A stretch of 64,000 nucleotides of DNA from Ascoidea asiatica (lineage: Eukaryota > Ascomycota > Saccharomycetes > Ascoideales > Ascoideaceae), in assembly GCA_001600695.1 (NCBI GenBank), contig BCKQ01000005.1:198593-262592 (forward strand), read 5' to 3'. The translations under genes and the position numbers were made by a program. Of this stretch, positions 51,632-62,900 are shown piece after piece; positions within the stretch are counted from its first letter, which is position 1, and each line of letters opens with the position of its first letter. The notes beneath the pieces were generated by a model, which made no database searches, was not told where the DNA came from, and was given only the letters and a program-made list of their open reading frames with translations.

Positions 51632-53695
51632 TTACTGTAACTGATTGATATATGCAATTTTTTGACTATCGTTGAAAGTATCATCATTTAAAAAATTGAA
51701 AACGATAATATCATTTACTATTAACTTAGATATAATTCTTTGAGATTGTATGGTAATTTTTCCTTCAAGAACATAACCCATCACAATTTTTGATATTTTC
51801 TCAAAGGCACTAGAATTATTTAAATAAAAGAGATTTTTATAAGAATTGTTATAATTATCTTGAATCAAAGGATATGAATTAATGGTCTCAGTAATAGAGG
51901 AATTTCCATTACTAGTGGGTGGTTGTAATGATGTGCCATTAATACCAACTCCATTTGAATTCATTCCATTGAAAAAACAGTCTTTTCTACCATTTAATGA
52001 AGATCCTCTAAAAATTTTTTTAGTCTTTTTCTTAGAAATTCTATTGTTAGATGAGGAGAAAACAGAACTTTTTCGTTGTGAATTATTAATAGAAGAAGCT
52101 GAATTTGTATCTTGACGACTTCTGTTGTAACCACTTAATTCTAGCATTTCTTCATCATCTAATTCATCATCATCATCATCATGATTATTATTATTATTAT
52201 TAATATTATTGTCTGATTGTATAGACTTCAATGAATCATTGGCCAGGCTTCCAATTTTTTGTTTATTTACAGTATCACTTATATTATCTATTTTATTATT
52301 ATTATCCAAATTATTGGATATATAATTATTATTGTTCGTATTGGTTTGATTAACATTCATACCATCAATAGTATTGGTGCTATTTTGAATATCATTGATG
52401 ATATTATTATTAATATTACCATCGGTATCAAGATCATTAACGATTTGGGGTTTATTATTAGTTGTATCATCAGAATTAGGGCTTTGTTTACCCCCACTAT
52501 CAGTATTACTATGATTTTCATTGAACTTATCACTATTATCATTGTTATTGTTTTTATGATTGCTAATATCATTATTACCATCATCATCATCATCATCGTC
52601 GTCGTCATCGTCTTCATCATCGTCGTCATCATCATCCTCATCATAATAAATTTTAGAATTTCTAGAAGGAGGAATTTCACTTTCATCCTCTTCTTCATAG
52701 TCAACTAATTCATTATCATTATCGTCATCTACATCAATGTCATCATCATCGTCATCATCACCATATTCATAATTAATATCAGAACCATTTTCTGAAGTTT
52801 TAGAATTACGATTTAGAGGCTGGCTATAAATATGAGTATCATACTTAACTAAATAATCACAAGAGTGAGGAATGCAAAATTTTTTAACCCAGCTTTTTTT
52901 TCTTTGATATTTCTTAACAACATCTTCATCTTCAATATATTTATTTAAAGCAAAATAATGATCAACCTCATAATAATCAAGATTAAAACAACCTTTATGA
53001 TTTAACCACTTGAAGCCTTTAGCATTATCTTTTATAAATCTCCAATATGCATGTTCATCTTTTAAAATTTTTAAATGTTTTTTTAATTTGGTTTTATCGA
53101 ATTTATTAACTTTTGCTTTTAATGGAAAAGCAAGATCTAATTCCTTAGTAATTCTATCCCATGAATCTTTACTCCAATCATTTTCATTTTTTTCATAATA
53201 ATTTTCCGATGATTCTCTAATTAATAAAGTTATAAATAAATCATTCATTTCTTTTGACCATTTGGTTGCATCAATTGAAGATTTATCAAGTAATAAACTT
53301 GAACTTGTCTGATTTTCTAAGTCTAGATTTAATTTTTCTTCGGGTTCATTATCATTATCAATATCTTGACTATCTTGATTATTTATATTGGTTTGATTAT
53401 CAGGTTCAGCAGTATTTTCATTTCCATTTTCATTTTCATTTTCATTTTCATTTTCATTTTCAGTTTCAGTTTCCTTTCTAATTTGATCATCCAAGTTATT
53501 CTCAATATCATTTTCCAAGCTATTTTCCAAGCTATTTTGTATATTTTTCTCTGAATTATTTTCTATATTGTTATCAATATCATTTTGAATATCTGTTTTA
53601 GATTGATCGTTAGTATCAAGAAATTCGTTTTCTGAATCAGATGATCGACCAAAAGGATCGTCACCTCTCATATCAGAATCATTAGGAGAAGACAT
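51632..53695 (-). CDS. Acidic protein with a Myb/SANT-like DNA-binding domain
   Basis: 687-residue protein with one recognisable domain. Residues ~146-240 fit the Myb/SANT-like DNA-binding family: Trp146 in WSKEMNDLFITLLIRE, WDRITKELDLAF, LKKHLKILKDEHAYWRFI, and GFKWLNHKGCF. The region after it (VKKFCIPHSCDYLVKYDTHIY) may extend the fold. The N terminus is Asn/Glu-rich, with a Glu-Asn repeat at ~74-96 coded by a TGAAAA hexanucleotide tract (about 53410-53470). Long Asp/Glu runs fill ~305-385, and Asn-rich stretches follow. The domain family is shared by Harbinger transposon partner proteins and host regulators. The C-terminal ~70 residues look folded. A nuclear regulatory role is inferred, and the target is unknown. 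Confidence 0.75.
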   Translation of the reverse strand: MSSPNDSDMRGDDPFGRSSDSENEFLDTNDQSKTDIQNDIDNNIENNSEKNIQNSLENSLENDIENNLDDQIRKETETENENENENENENGNENTAEPDNQTNINNQDSQDIDNDNEPEEKLNLDLENQTSSSLLLDKSSIDATKWSKEMNDLFITLLIRESSENYYEKNENDWSKDSWDRITKELDLAFPLKAKVNKFDKTKLKKHLKILKDEHAYWRFIKDNAKGFKWLNHKGCFNLDYYEVDHYFALNKYIEDEDVVKKYQRKKSWVKKFCIPHSCDYLVKYDTHIYSQPLNRNSKTSENGSDINYEYGDDDDDDDIDVDDDNDNELVDYEEEDESEIPPSRNSKIYYDEDDDDDDDEDDDDDDDDDDDGNNDISNHKNNNNDNSDKFNENHSNTDSGGKQSPNSDDTTNNKPQIVNDLDTDGNINNNIINDIQNSTNTIDGMNVNQTNTNNNNYISNNLDNNNKIDNISDTVNKQKIGSLANDSLKSIQSDNNINNNNNNHDDDDDELDDEEMLELSGYNRSRQDTNSASSINNSQRKSSVFSSSNNRISKKKTKKIFRGSSLNGRKDCFFNGMNSNGVGINGTSLQPPTSNGNSSITETINSYPLIQDNYNNSYKNLFYLNNSSAFEKISKIVMGYVLEGKITIQSQRIISKLIVNDIIVFNFLNDDTFNDSQKIAYINQLQ

Positions 53696-54917
53696 TTAAA
53701 ATAATTTAATCCGATCACTTTTTAAACTACTTTTTTGCTAAATAATAAACAAAATAAGTTAAATAAGATAGCAAAAATATAATTCTAATAAGCAATTTAA
53801 GCAAAAATTAAGCAAAAAATTAACTCAAGCTAAATTAAAAATTAAAGAAATAAAATATTGTATATAATTGATTCAAAAATACAAGGTAATAATTTTGAAG
53901 CAAAATATGTGATGGTAGGTATTATTGAATCCAAAATTAATAAAAATGATAAAAGAAATGGATTTATATATATGATTTTAGAGTATGAAAATTTTAATAT
54001 TGCCACTTGGAAGCAAAGCAAAGAAAAAAATAAACAACAAAAAGAAAAAGAAAAAGGAGAAGAAGAAAACTATACGCCAGGTAGACTGACCGAGAAAAAA
54101 GAGAGAAATGATCAAAGTGGCAGGAAAGGAAATGGCAGCAGCAGAAGCGGAAACATTTGACCTACTTATCAGCTGCTAGAGACTGGCACAGTAAAAAGCT
54201 GGCGATTCTAAGGGATTTGGAGATTGTCTTCAACTACGGCTGGGAGAGCAGCATTAAGTAATTAAGTAAATGTCGAACTCGCTCTTGGTCTTGGGGGCTA
54301 GAGCCTTGAGACAAACCAAACACATCACACTCAGCATTCACACCACTCAAACCTCGATAGACCAGTCCCGTGACACTACTAGTTGTTCAAAAATTCACGA
54401 ACGTTTGCTAAGAATCGTTAGCGCAAGTAAAAAAAAGTCGTAGTTATTCATTTGGCACGTGCCACGTTTAGGCTCTGACAAAAGTCTGGCAAAATGTTGT
54501 CCAGATCCATCCCTATCCCTGGTTCACAATTATCTCCAAACAGGAGTTGCGGATTAGAAGCACTTCCAAGTTACGGATCTTCCCTGGCATTAGCCAATAA
54601 TCCCAGGATCATTACTGTGCCCCATGAATTGGCACTAGAGTACTACCCGATGCTTTTGCTGTTACTGCTACGGGTCTTGCTTCACCAACATCACCATCAA
54701 GACCAACCCTGTTTTAATCACCGCTACTAATATTATCCCTAACGTTATCGATTACACAATATTGATTGAGTCTGCTCATAGCTTGAATCAATAACGCTCC
54801 CGATAACTACTTCAATTATAATATACTCTACTATTACAACATTATTTATATTCATTATCAAATCATTTAATCATATATTAATAATACAATCAAAACATCA
54901 TATAGATTTTATGAAAT
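53696..54917. other. 1.2-kb intergenic region with a GC-richer island
   Basis: Divergent region between the Myb-like gene and the complex I gene. After AT-rich DNA, the segment 54060-54740 is clearly richer in GC. It contains the palindrome GGCACGTGCC at 54454-54463, an E-box-type site. ORFs at 53858-54160 (TTG start) and 54494-54730 lack family features. The island could be regulatory DNA or an unrecognised RNA gene. Confidence 0.4.
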
Positions 54918-55308
54918 ATGGCTGCTCATCATGGTGCTCATCGTATGTTACTTTAAATCAATAATTTTTTATTTTCTTTATTTTGTTCTTTTTTTTTCAT
55001 TTCTTTTCAAATTGATTTTATATATTGATAATTACTAATTATTATTATTATTTTTTAAAAATTTTTATGTTAATTAATTAATTAAAGCTTTACGTGAGGA
55101 TATTGGTTTTCAAAAATGGTATAATTTAAGAGAAAATTATGCACATAATTTTAGATTCACAAAAAAGACTGGTAGATGGACTTTAATTTATATTGTTGCA
55201 ATCCCATTAGCCTTAGGTTATGCCTCTTATAAATATGAAGGTTCTATAGATTGGAGTGCAAAAAGAAGAACTCAATCCTTAGGAAGAGATTATATTCCAA
55301 AAGTTTAA
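54918..55308 (+). CDS. Respiratory complex I accessory subunit, NDUFB4 type, two exons
   Basis: An 81-residue protein encoded by exon 1 (54918-54942) and exon 2 (55088-55308). Exon 1 reads MAAHHGAH and ends one base into the next codon. Exon 2 completes CCT and continues LREDIGFQKWYNLRENYAHNFRFTKKT. The rest, GRWTLIYIVAIPLALGYASYKYEG, is a single membrane span, followed by SAKRRTQSLGRDYIPKV. The pattern matches the fungal NDUFB4-like subunit of the inner-membrane NADH:ubiquinone oxidoreductase. The two exons are too short to show up as an unspliced gene. Its presence implies that the organism keeps respiratory complex I, which Saccharomyces species lack. Confidence 0.85.
54943..55087 (+). other. 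Intron of the NDUFB4-like gene
   Basis: GTATGT donor at 54943-54948, a TACTAAT branch-like site at 55033-55039 and an AAAG acceptor with AG at 55086-55087. The 145-nt intron is phase 1, and removing it joins the two conserved halves exactly in frame. Confidence 0.85.
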
Positions 55309-55500
55309 TATACAATCAATAAATACGGAAATTTAGACTCAATACTTTATATACTAAAAAATTTATATTAAAATTACAATGCTATATTTAAACGAAAAAA
55401 TTTATATTCTTTTTACCCTATTCTATTTACAGAAAAAACAATTGATTATTTAATATAATACAGTATGTCAATTAGAATTTTATTTATCTTGTATATACTA

Positions 55501-55947
55501 TTAAATATCCCTTTTTGTCGTTAATTGTAGTCCATGCCATTTAGAAATTTCCTCTTTTAATATCTCATTTACTTTTCTATGTTGCTTAATCATTGTTAAT
55601 CCATTGAATTCTTTTGATATTATATTAATTGAAAACATTGATCCACATCCTCCAGAAATATCCATTACTTTTAATGATTTTGGTTTTAACTCTTTTTTTA
55701 ATATGGAGTATATTTTTCTTTCATAATTATCCATTCCAATCAATTCTTCATTTTTATTACTCTTATTTTCTAGAACCTTACAATTTGAAAAGTCTCGATT
55801 TTTACTTAACTCTAATATTTTAAATCCATAATACTTATTTAACAAAATATTATTTATACCAATTCTTGAATTTAAATCTTCTAGTATCAATTTATTTTTT
55901 TTGCTCATATGATTCATAATTCCTTTTTTTAACCCAATCATATTCAA
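55501..55947 (-). CDS. BOL3: Mitochondrial BolA-like protein Bol3
   Basis: 148-residue homolog of yeast Bol3 (human BOLA3), which helps deliver 4Fe-4S clusters to mitochondrial proteins such as lipoyl synthase. The BolA domain covers ~74-143: [40 protein letters not shown], then [27 protein letters not shown]. Cys101 in GGCGSMF is typical of the Bol3 group, and His123 and His138 lie where BolA proteins contact their glutaredoxin partner. The N-terminal ~70 residues are basic and could include a presequence. Later Met codons (11 or 14) are alternative starts. It follows the complex I gene tail to tail with 192 nt between stops. Confidence 0.88.
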   Translation of the reverse strand: MNMIGLKKGIMNHMSKKNKLILEDLNSRIGINNILLNKYYGFKILELSKNRDFSNCKVLENKSNKNEELIGMDNYERKIYSILKKELKPKSLKVMDISGGCGSMFSINIISKEFNGLTMIKQHRKVNEILKEEISKWHGLQLTTKRDI

Positions 55948-56828
55948 CTGTTATTTTCTATTTTCTATTTCCTATTTTCTATTTTCTATTTATATAATTC
56001 AGCAATGATATTCAATTTCAATCGATTCAGTTATTCATTCAATTAAAAATTAAATTAATTACTTTACTTTCCCCATATCAATGAATTATTGCAGCTTTGT
56101 AAATCATTAAACTGCTTACTCATCATTAACTTTAACCTAACACTATTAAACAGAGCCCTAAAATTTAACTTAAGCTTATTAAATAATTTTACGGTTACGT
56201 TACAGTACTGAAGAATTTAAATATTTTTCTTTTGTATTTAATGAACTAAATTCATTCCTATTTATATTCCTTATTAATTTATAATTTTTTTTTGAATTTT
56301 ATTAACATTATAATTATATTTTTAAATCATGTTTTGATAGAATAGTTTGTTAGAATTTAATAGATTTTATTTAGTTTTTCTTTTTAACAATTTATCTCTA
56401 TCAATATGAACAGTAAATTTTTCACCAGAGATTTAAGTCAGGACTTCATTCAATATATTATTTAATTTTATATTTCATGATTGTTGTCTGTTACAAACCT
56501 GGAAAATTAAATTCAATTTTTATAGGGACCAGCCTAAAATTTCGTTCTGAGATTTTTAATTGTGTTTTTAAGTTATTATTTTTCTTTTTGAAATTTAATA
56601 TCTTCCTTTAATTGATTCAATTTTTTTTTTGAGTTGAATACATATATATTAATATATATTATTGTATTCATAGTGAAAAAATTGACATTTCTCTTAGGAT
56701 TTTTTATCTATTTTAATGATATATCCTATGGAACCTATATAATATAATAATATATTATACCCTACTGGTAGTATTTGAAAGTTTAAGTTTTTTGTGTAAA
56801 TTGATATAGACAAAACATTTAACAAGAT
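55948..56828. other. Intergenic region between BOL3 and CIR1
   Basis: 881 nt upstream of BOL3 and downstream of CIR1, strongly AT-rich. It holds a CTATTTTCTATTTCCTATTTTCTATT repeat at 55955-55990 and TTACAGTACTG near 56210. No ORF or RNA signal is supported. Confidence 0.4.
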
Positions 56829-57602
56829 TTAAATCATTTTTTTTTCCACAAGTTTTTCAACTAATTCATCAACAGAATTAACTTTTATACCAGGTTCTCT
56901 CTGTTTTGGCTCCTTTAGATTTAATAATTGTAATCTCTGTTTTAAATCAATACCTAAATCAACTTCTTTAATTTTTTCTAAAGGTTTTTTTTTTGCTTTC
57001 ATTATTTTTGGTAAAGTAGCAAATCTTGGTTCATTTAATCTTAAATCAGTTGTGATAATTAAAGGTAAATTTGATTTTACTATATCTTCGCCACCATCAA
57101 TTTCTCTTGTTACTGTAACTGAATTCTCTTTTTCGTTTATTTCAACTTTACTTGCATTTGTTGCTTGTGGCCAAGATAATAAAGCAGCTAACATTTGACC
57201 AGTTTGATTAGAATCATCATCGATTGCTTGTTTACCTAAAATTATAAGATTAGATTTTTTTTCATTAATTATGTTTTTTAAAATTTTTGCAATTGATAAT
57301 GGCTCTATATCTTTATCACCAATATCAATAAGAGAAGAAGTATCAACACCTTTTGCTAAAGCAGTTCTTAAAATATCTTGAGCCTTTGAAGATCCAATTG
57401 TTACAGCATGAATATTTTCAACGAAATCAGAATGCTTTTCTTTTATACGAACAGCTTCTTCAACAGCTATATCACAAAATGGATTTATACTAAATTTTAC
57501 ACCAGTTTTAACAATTCCATTATTTGTCTTATTTATTCTTGGTTTTAATTGAAAATCAAGAACCCTTTTAATCGGAACCAAAATTCTAAGTTTTGAAGAC
57601 AT
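56829..57602 (-). CDS. CIR1: Electron transfer flavoprotein beta subunit
   Basis: 257-residue ETF-beta homolog (yeast Cir1), a mitochondrial matrix protein that pairs with ETF-alpha (Aim45) to pass electrons from acyl-CoA and other dehydrogenases to ETF-ubiquinone oxidoreductase. The family blocks are present in order: RILVPIKRVLDFQLKPR near the start, INPFCDIAVEEAVRIKEK, VTIGSSKAQDILRTALAKG, LIILGKQAIDDDSNQTGQMLAALL (the AMP/FAD-side loop) and the ETF-beta signature region VTREIDGGEDIVKSNLPLIITTDLRLNEPRFATLPKIMKAKKKP. The length is normal. As in other species, the N terminus lacks an obvious cleavable presequence. Confidence 0.95.
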   Translation of the reverse strand: MSSKLRILVPIKRVLDFQLKPRINKTNNGIVKTGVKFSINPFCDIAVEEAVRIKEKHSDFVENIHAVTIGSSKAQDILRTALAKGVDTSSLIDIGDKDIEPLSIAKILKNIINEKKSNLIILGKQAIDDDSNQTGQMLAALLSWPQATNASKVEINEKENSVTVTREIDGGEDIVKSNLPLIITTDLRLNEPRFATLPKIMKAKKKPLEKIKEVDLGIDLKQRLQLLNLKEPKQREPGIKVNSVDELVEKLVEKKMI

Positions 57603-58203
57603 TTCAAATAATTATATCAAAAGTGTTTCCTTGAAGATATAAATGTAAATAAATTTTACAAAAAATTTTGAAATCAGATTTAAAGTGAAATAAATTTATA
57701 ATTTTGATACAGTAAAATTTGGCTACCGTAGAATAGCCAATTAAATAGTAAAGTTTACCTTTAGAAAAAAAATTGATCCAAGGGTGTAGATATTCGAAAA
57801 GTTGGGTTGGCAATATGATATCACGAAATCCCCCCAAAAACATGATATTAGTTATTCAATTTGTCTTGAGTTTATCTAGAGAGTCCACATAAGTCACATG
57901 TCTAATTTTTAAGGTTCAATACTGGTAATATTTTTCTAATAAGATGCTGTACAAGTGGTACTTTGAGAATTAATTAACTTGACTGGAATAATTCAAAAAG
58001 CTTTTACCATGGTAGCCTGTTTCTACTACAGTACAATACTGTGTGCAGTGATAAACAAGATTAAAATGTAAACAAGTCTTCAAACTTTCTTTGAATACTG
58101 TTTTGATTTAATTTTAATAACAATAAATGCTTATTTCTATTTTCTTAGATATTATAATCTATATTTTAGTAATTCAGAGTGGAAATTGTGAATCATAATA
58201 AAA
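57603..58203. promoter_or_regulatory. Divergent promoter of CIR1 and SPC24
   Basis: 601 nt. It contains GTCACATG at 57893-57900, TACAGTA near 57709 and TACAGTACAATACTGTG at 58027-58043, copies of motifs that recur in other promoters of this window. A short opposite-strand ORF here is not convincing. Confidence 0.4.
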
Positions 58204-58896
58204 ATGAACAAGGATATAACAAAATTACTTAGCAATACAGTGGACGTTTTTAGTGCAGATGAGGATATAGTCGAATTGAATAAAAATATTATTGTAATTG
58301 AAAAATATGGTGAAAGTTTTGATAAAGAAATTGAATCTCAAAAGAATAAAATTGAAGTTTTAAGGCTTGAAAAACAGAGGTTAAAAGAGTCAATTGATTT
58401 TATAAGTAATTCAAGTGATAGAAAGAACAAATTAGAAAAAATAAATGAGTTGAATTCAAACAAATTTAAAACTGCTAAAAATATAACCCTTTTAACTGAC
58501 GATATAAATAAATTAACATTGGTCTATAATAATTTAAAAGGAAAATTGAATTCTGTTCAAAATGAAATTGATAATTTTTTTGATAATGAAGTAAATAATA
58601 ATCCAGATTCAACAGTGTTGAAATTAAATTTCTTTAAAAAAATGGGATTAATAATTAATGATACAAGTCAAAATGAAAAAAATAAAATGAATGATGGTGA
58701 ACTTAAAAATATAGAAGAGGAAATTATGGATGATATTGAAATCGAAACTTCAAATTCTTCTAAACTTTTAGAAAGAGAACTTGATTTGATAATAGTAAAT
58801 CAAAGCACTAATCAATCTACTACATTATCGATTGGCAAAAATAAAGGTCTAAGTGAAGATTTTATTGCAAATTACATATGGGATAACATAGCTTAA
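58204..58896 (+). CDS. SPC24: Kinetochore Ndc80-complex subunit Spc24
   Basis: 230-residue protein fitting Spc24. Residues ~20-130 are predicted coiled coil (heptad-like ELNKNIIVIEKYGESFDKEI, KIEVLRLEKQRLKESIDFI, LTDDINKLTLVYNNLKGKL). The C-terminal RWD-type globule begins with DSTVLKLNFFKKMGLIIND and ends in FIANYIWDNIA, both typical of the family. With Spc25 it anchors the Ndc80 complex to the inner kinetochore (Mtw1 complex, Cnn1). The length is close to yeast Spc24 (213). Identification rests on these two short blocks and the overall plan, because the family diverges fast. Confidence 0.8.
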   Translation: MNKDITKLLSNTVDVFSADEDIVELNKNIIVIEKYGESFDKEIESQKNKIEVLRLEKQRLKESIDFISNSSDRKNKLEKINELNSNKFKTAKNITLLTDDINKLTLVYNNLKGKLNSVQNEIDNFFDNEVNNNPDSTVLKLNFFKKMGLIINDTSQNEKNKMNDGELKNIEEEIMDDIEIETSNSSKLLERELDLIIVNQSTNQSTTLSIGKNKGLSEDFIANYIWDNIA

Positions 58897-59426
58897 AAAA
58901 GACTATCTCTATAAATGTATAATAATCAAGATGTATATTTAAATTCCTATTCATTATCACCATTACCATATTCCATGTATATCTGGGTTTTTTTTTTTAT
59001 TTATACTATTAAGAATAATAATATCAATATTAAATACAGGGGCGGGAGCAAGACCCGTTTTCCGTGTATGAGCAAATTTGGGTGGCTCATATGCTTTGCA
59101 ATTTTTTGATCAGTGCAAATAGTGTTTGTGTTAAGTAACTTATTGGTAAGTAATTACATAATAATAATAAATACATACAACACCACTGTGCAATATGTAA
59201 GTACGTACATCTATTTAGTGTTTTCCATACAATTTGTAAAGTTATTAATTAGATATTTGTTTATAAAAATGTATTTGCTTTTAAAGTAAACTAGATTTTG
59301 ATTTTGTATTTCTAGAAAAGTGGCATTTGTTTTTATAACTCTTTCTATTCTTTAAAGTATTTTTTTATTCTATTTCCTGAATTAATGCCCTTTTTACTTA
59401 ATTAATATTCAACCTATTATTCATAA
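58897..59426. other. Intergenic region between SPC24 and HOS4
   Basis: 530 nt, AT-rich except for GGGGCGGGAGCAAGACCCG at 59040-59058. It serves as SPC24 3' end and HOS4 promoter. No gene is seen. Confidence 0.4.
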
Positions 59427-59895
59427 ATGACTGATTATACTAACTCGTCCAATATTAATAAGACCAATATTAATAAGAGTAGTAATGTTAGTGCCTCAAA
59501 ATCTTTATCCAAAGAGACTACTGGTTCCAGTTCTAAGGACTACAGAGAATACAAAGAATTCAAAGATTATAAAGATTATAAAAACCATAAAGATTATAAA
59601 GACTTTAATACCACCTATAAACCTGGATCCATTAATAATAACTCTTACACTTCATACATTAATAATACAAAATCCAATACCGTCAACTCTTATAACAATA
59701 ATTCAAATGTTTATCATAAATTCAGACAAAATGCTCGACCATCTACTTCATCTTCTATTTCCTCTGTGAAGAGATCTTCAACTAGTCTTAACAAGCCATA
59801 TTCAACAGGATCAATAATTACAGGATCAAATTACATCAATACTAATACTAACACTAATATTAATACTAATACTAGTACTAACATAAATAGCGGTA

Positions 59896-59937
<42 letters not shown>

Positions 59938-62900
59938 TTACAGCTAACTCTTCAACTAATATTGGTGTAAATACTAATATAAGTCCTTCAAATATAAATG
60001 ACAACATAAATACTTCCTATCAATCAAGGAAATTCAATAAGGGTCGCAATGATTATCTGAATGCAAGTAGAAAGTCTCAATTTTCAGGTTCATATCATTC
60101 TAGTAGAAATAATGAGAAACTAAATTCAACTAACCGAAATACCTACTCTAATTATAATTCGAATTACAATAAATTTGGTAATAATTCTACAACTTACAAT
60201 AATTTCCCAAAGTCTTATCATCAAAATTCTTATAATCAAAATTCTAAATATTTTGATCCAAAAAGAAAAGATTATTCAACTTATGATTCAATCAATGCAA
60301 ATCAAACTGATAAAAAACCAGATCAATACTCTCAAAAACTCTCAACTTCAAATCTTTCTAATAAGTCTCGATTTTTAAATACCAAAAAACAGCAATCATA
60401 TAATCAGAATTCATACCTAAACATACCTTATTATCAGTCAAATGATAATAATTCCTTTTCATTGCACCAAGAAAATTCTCGTATAAAGTCCAACCAATTC
60501 TTTAATCCTGTTAAAACAAAATCTCCAGTCTCACATTGTTCTCTGCCAAATTCAAATCTAAATTTAACTAATGACTCTTTTAGCGAAGAAAATAATACTT
60601 CAAAAGAGATAATCAAAAATTCTCCAAAAGATCAAGAGAGACACCCGAATGCTCAAACACAACAATCTAAATTTAATAATGAGTCTATAGACGTTTCTTC
60701 TAGAGACACGTTAGATAAAGAAATAAGAAACAATTTAAATATTCAAGGAAACTTGCCACTTCTAGAGTTTCATAAAGAGGACAGACCTAATAAAGACCTA
60801 TTCGGAGAAACACAAAAATCTCAAAAAAATATACCCGTAATAATAAACAGAGAAATTTTAGAGAAAACCGGTAGCAGCAAAAATATTCAAAGTTCAATTA
60901 TTTCTAGTGGAAGTGATGATAAAATACTTTTCAACCTGGTTCCAAGTTTTTCGGGTTATATTGACAGTCCAAATGATAGTATTAATAAAAGTAAAATGCT
61001 CACCAAGCCTGATATTATTTCCTATCCTAGAGAGTGTCAAAAAAAATCTATAATTAGCTCAATAGGTAGATCACAAAAGAAAGAAGAAACAAGGCAACAT
61101 GAGATAGAGGAAAAGGATGCAAATAAGGAAGAAATATTTGAAAGCACAAACGGAAATTTTCCTAAAATTCAATCCGTAAAGCAAGAAAATTATCAGGAAA
61201 AAAGAATCAAAATTAATCTCGAAAAAAATAAAGAAGTTAAAGAGGAGAGCTCTCGCGATGGAGAAACTAAGAAAGAAGGAAAAAAAGTTGAGAAATTTAT
61301 CGAGAAAAATAACTCAACTAACCAAGACAAAATTGTCAATATTATACCGAATAATAAGAATGGAAAAGATGATGAACATTTAGATAAAGTTGTAAACTTT
61401 TCAAAGAAGTCAGAAAAGAACGTCTCAATTCATAAAGCTTCAAGGAATACTGTGACTTCTAGCATTTTCACTAGTAAATCGATTAATGATCTTAGCAAGG
61501 GTTCCAGTAAGAAAAAAACGTTAAAACAAAATAATCGTAATGAATCAACTAATGAAATCCCTAATAAACAAAAAGCTGATCTTAGTAAGAATGATGGCAT
61601 ACTTGATATGGTTAGTAATTATGAAAAAGCTTCTTTGAAATCATCAGCGTTATATAAAAAAGAAAATCAGAGGTCCAAGAAAATCGATCACAAAAGAAAA
61701 CGAAATCATATTTCGTCTAATAAAATTGAAGATAACCCGAATTCTCCAAGTTCTTTAGAGAGTAGAAGTGGATCCCCAATGACAGTTTTAAATAAAGAAA
61801 AAAATGTGTTGAAGAAAAGAAGAAAAGCGTATTATACCGAAAGTGAAGAAGAAGGAGATAGTAAAGTCTCAAACGTATCCTCTGAACCCGATACAGATGT
61901 TGCAGACTCCCCTCCTGTAACACATCAAAAAAAATTACTTGGTAGAAAAAAAAAAGTTGAGAGTCAGAGGCCTGTAGGTCGTGGAGCTGGGAAAGCCACA
62001 TTTAAAAGACAAACTCGTGGTTCGAGAGATCCTACTGGCAGATCAAAACTACAAAAGGCTTGCTCTAAAGGTAATTATGATTTAGCAAAGCAATTAATTG
62101 AAGAAGGTGCTGACGTTGATAGTCGTGATAATGCCGGAACAACTGGTCTTCACGAAGCTTGTCTCAAAGGCTATTTGAACATCGTGAAACTATTGATAAA
62201 CTCAAGCGCAACCATTGATATCAAAACGGGGTTGGAAAATGATACTCCATTAATAGATGCCGCTTCTAATGGTCATCATAATGTGGTAAAATATCTTTTA
62301 GAAAAAGGTTCTGACCCTAGAATAATGAATGAACAAGGTCAGACTGCCATGGATGTTTTAGATGATGATGATGAAGAAACAGCTGAAACAAGAAAATTAC
62401 TAAGAGAAGCGGCCTTAAAATTGAAAACAGCAGAAAAACCTTCAGAAGATTTTTCTGATCCGGATACTGACTCCACATCTAGTGAAGAAAAAAACGAATT
62501 TACCAAACACAGAAGAGGAGCTTCAAATCATCAATCTAGAAGTGATATTTTATTGGTCGATCTTACTACCCGAACTGGAAGAAATGAAATTTATAAAAGA
62601 GCAAGTGATGGTGATTATGAGTATGTCATTACTTACATAATTAATGGGGGTGTACCGGATGTTGAAGTTCTTTTATTGGCAGCACGATATGGACATGCAG
62701 ATATTGTTAGTGTTTTGTTAGGGTCTGGTGCGAATGTTAATCAATTATTAGATGATGGTTCTACTGTCCTAATGAATACTGTTGGACGAGGGCATGTTGG
62801 TATAGTAAAGCTTTTACTTGAAAATGGAGCAAATCCTTTGAAAAAAAGACCTGGCGATTTTAAAACAGCGTTCGATATAGCAAAAGATTCTGATCTTGCC

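Noticed and set aside
52259-52708. Hydrophobic Ile/Val-rich ORF that mimics a membrane protein
   Set aside because: Complementary-strand shadow of the Asn/Asp-rich codons of the Myb-like gene.
53858-54160. 100-codon ORF starting at TTG
   Set aside because: Non-ATG start, Lys/Glu low complexity and no family. It lies in the promoter of the Myb-like gene.
54494-54730. 78-codon ORF in the GC-richer island
   Set aside because: Ends in a Leu run and His repeats, with no domain. It lies directly upstream of the complex I gene and is more likely regulatory DNA.
59040-59058. GGGGCGGGAGCAAGACCCG as a possible terminator or structured RNA
   Set aside because: Only a short imperfect stem is possible and there is no adjacent RNA-gene signal.
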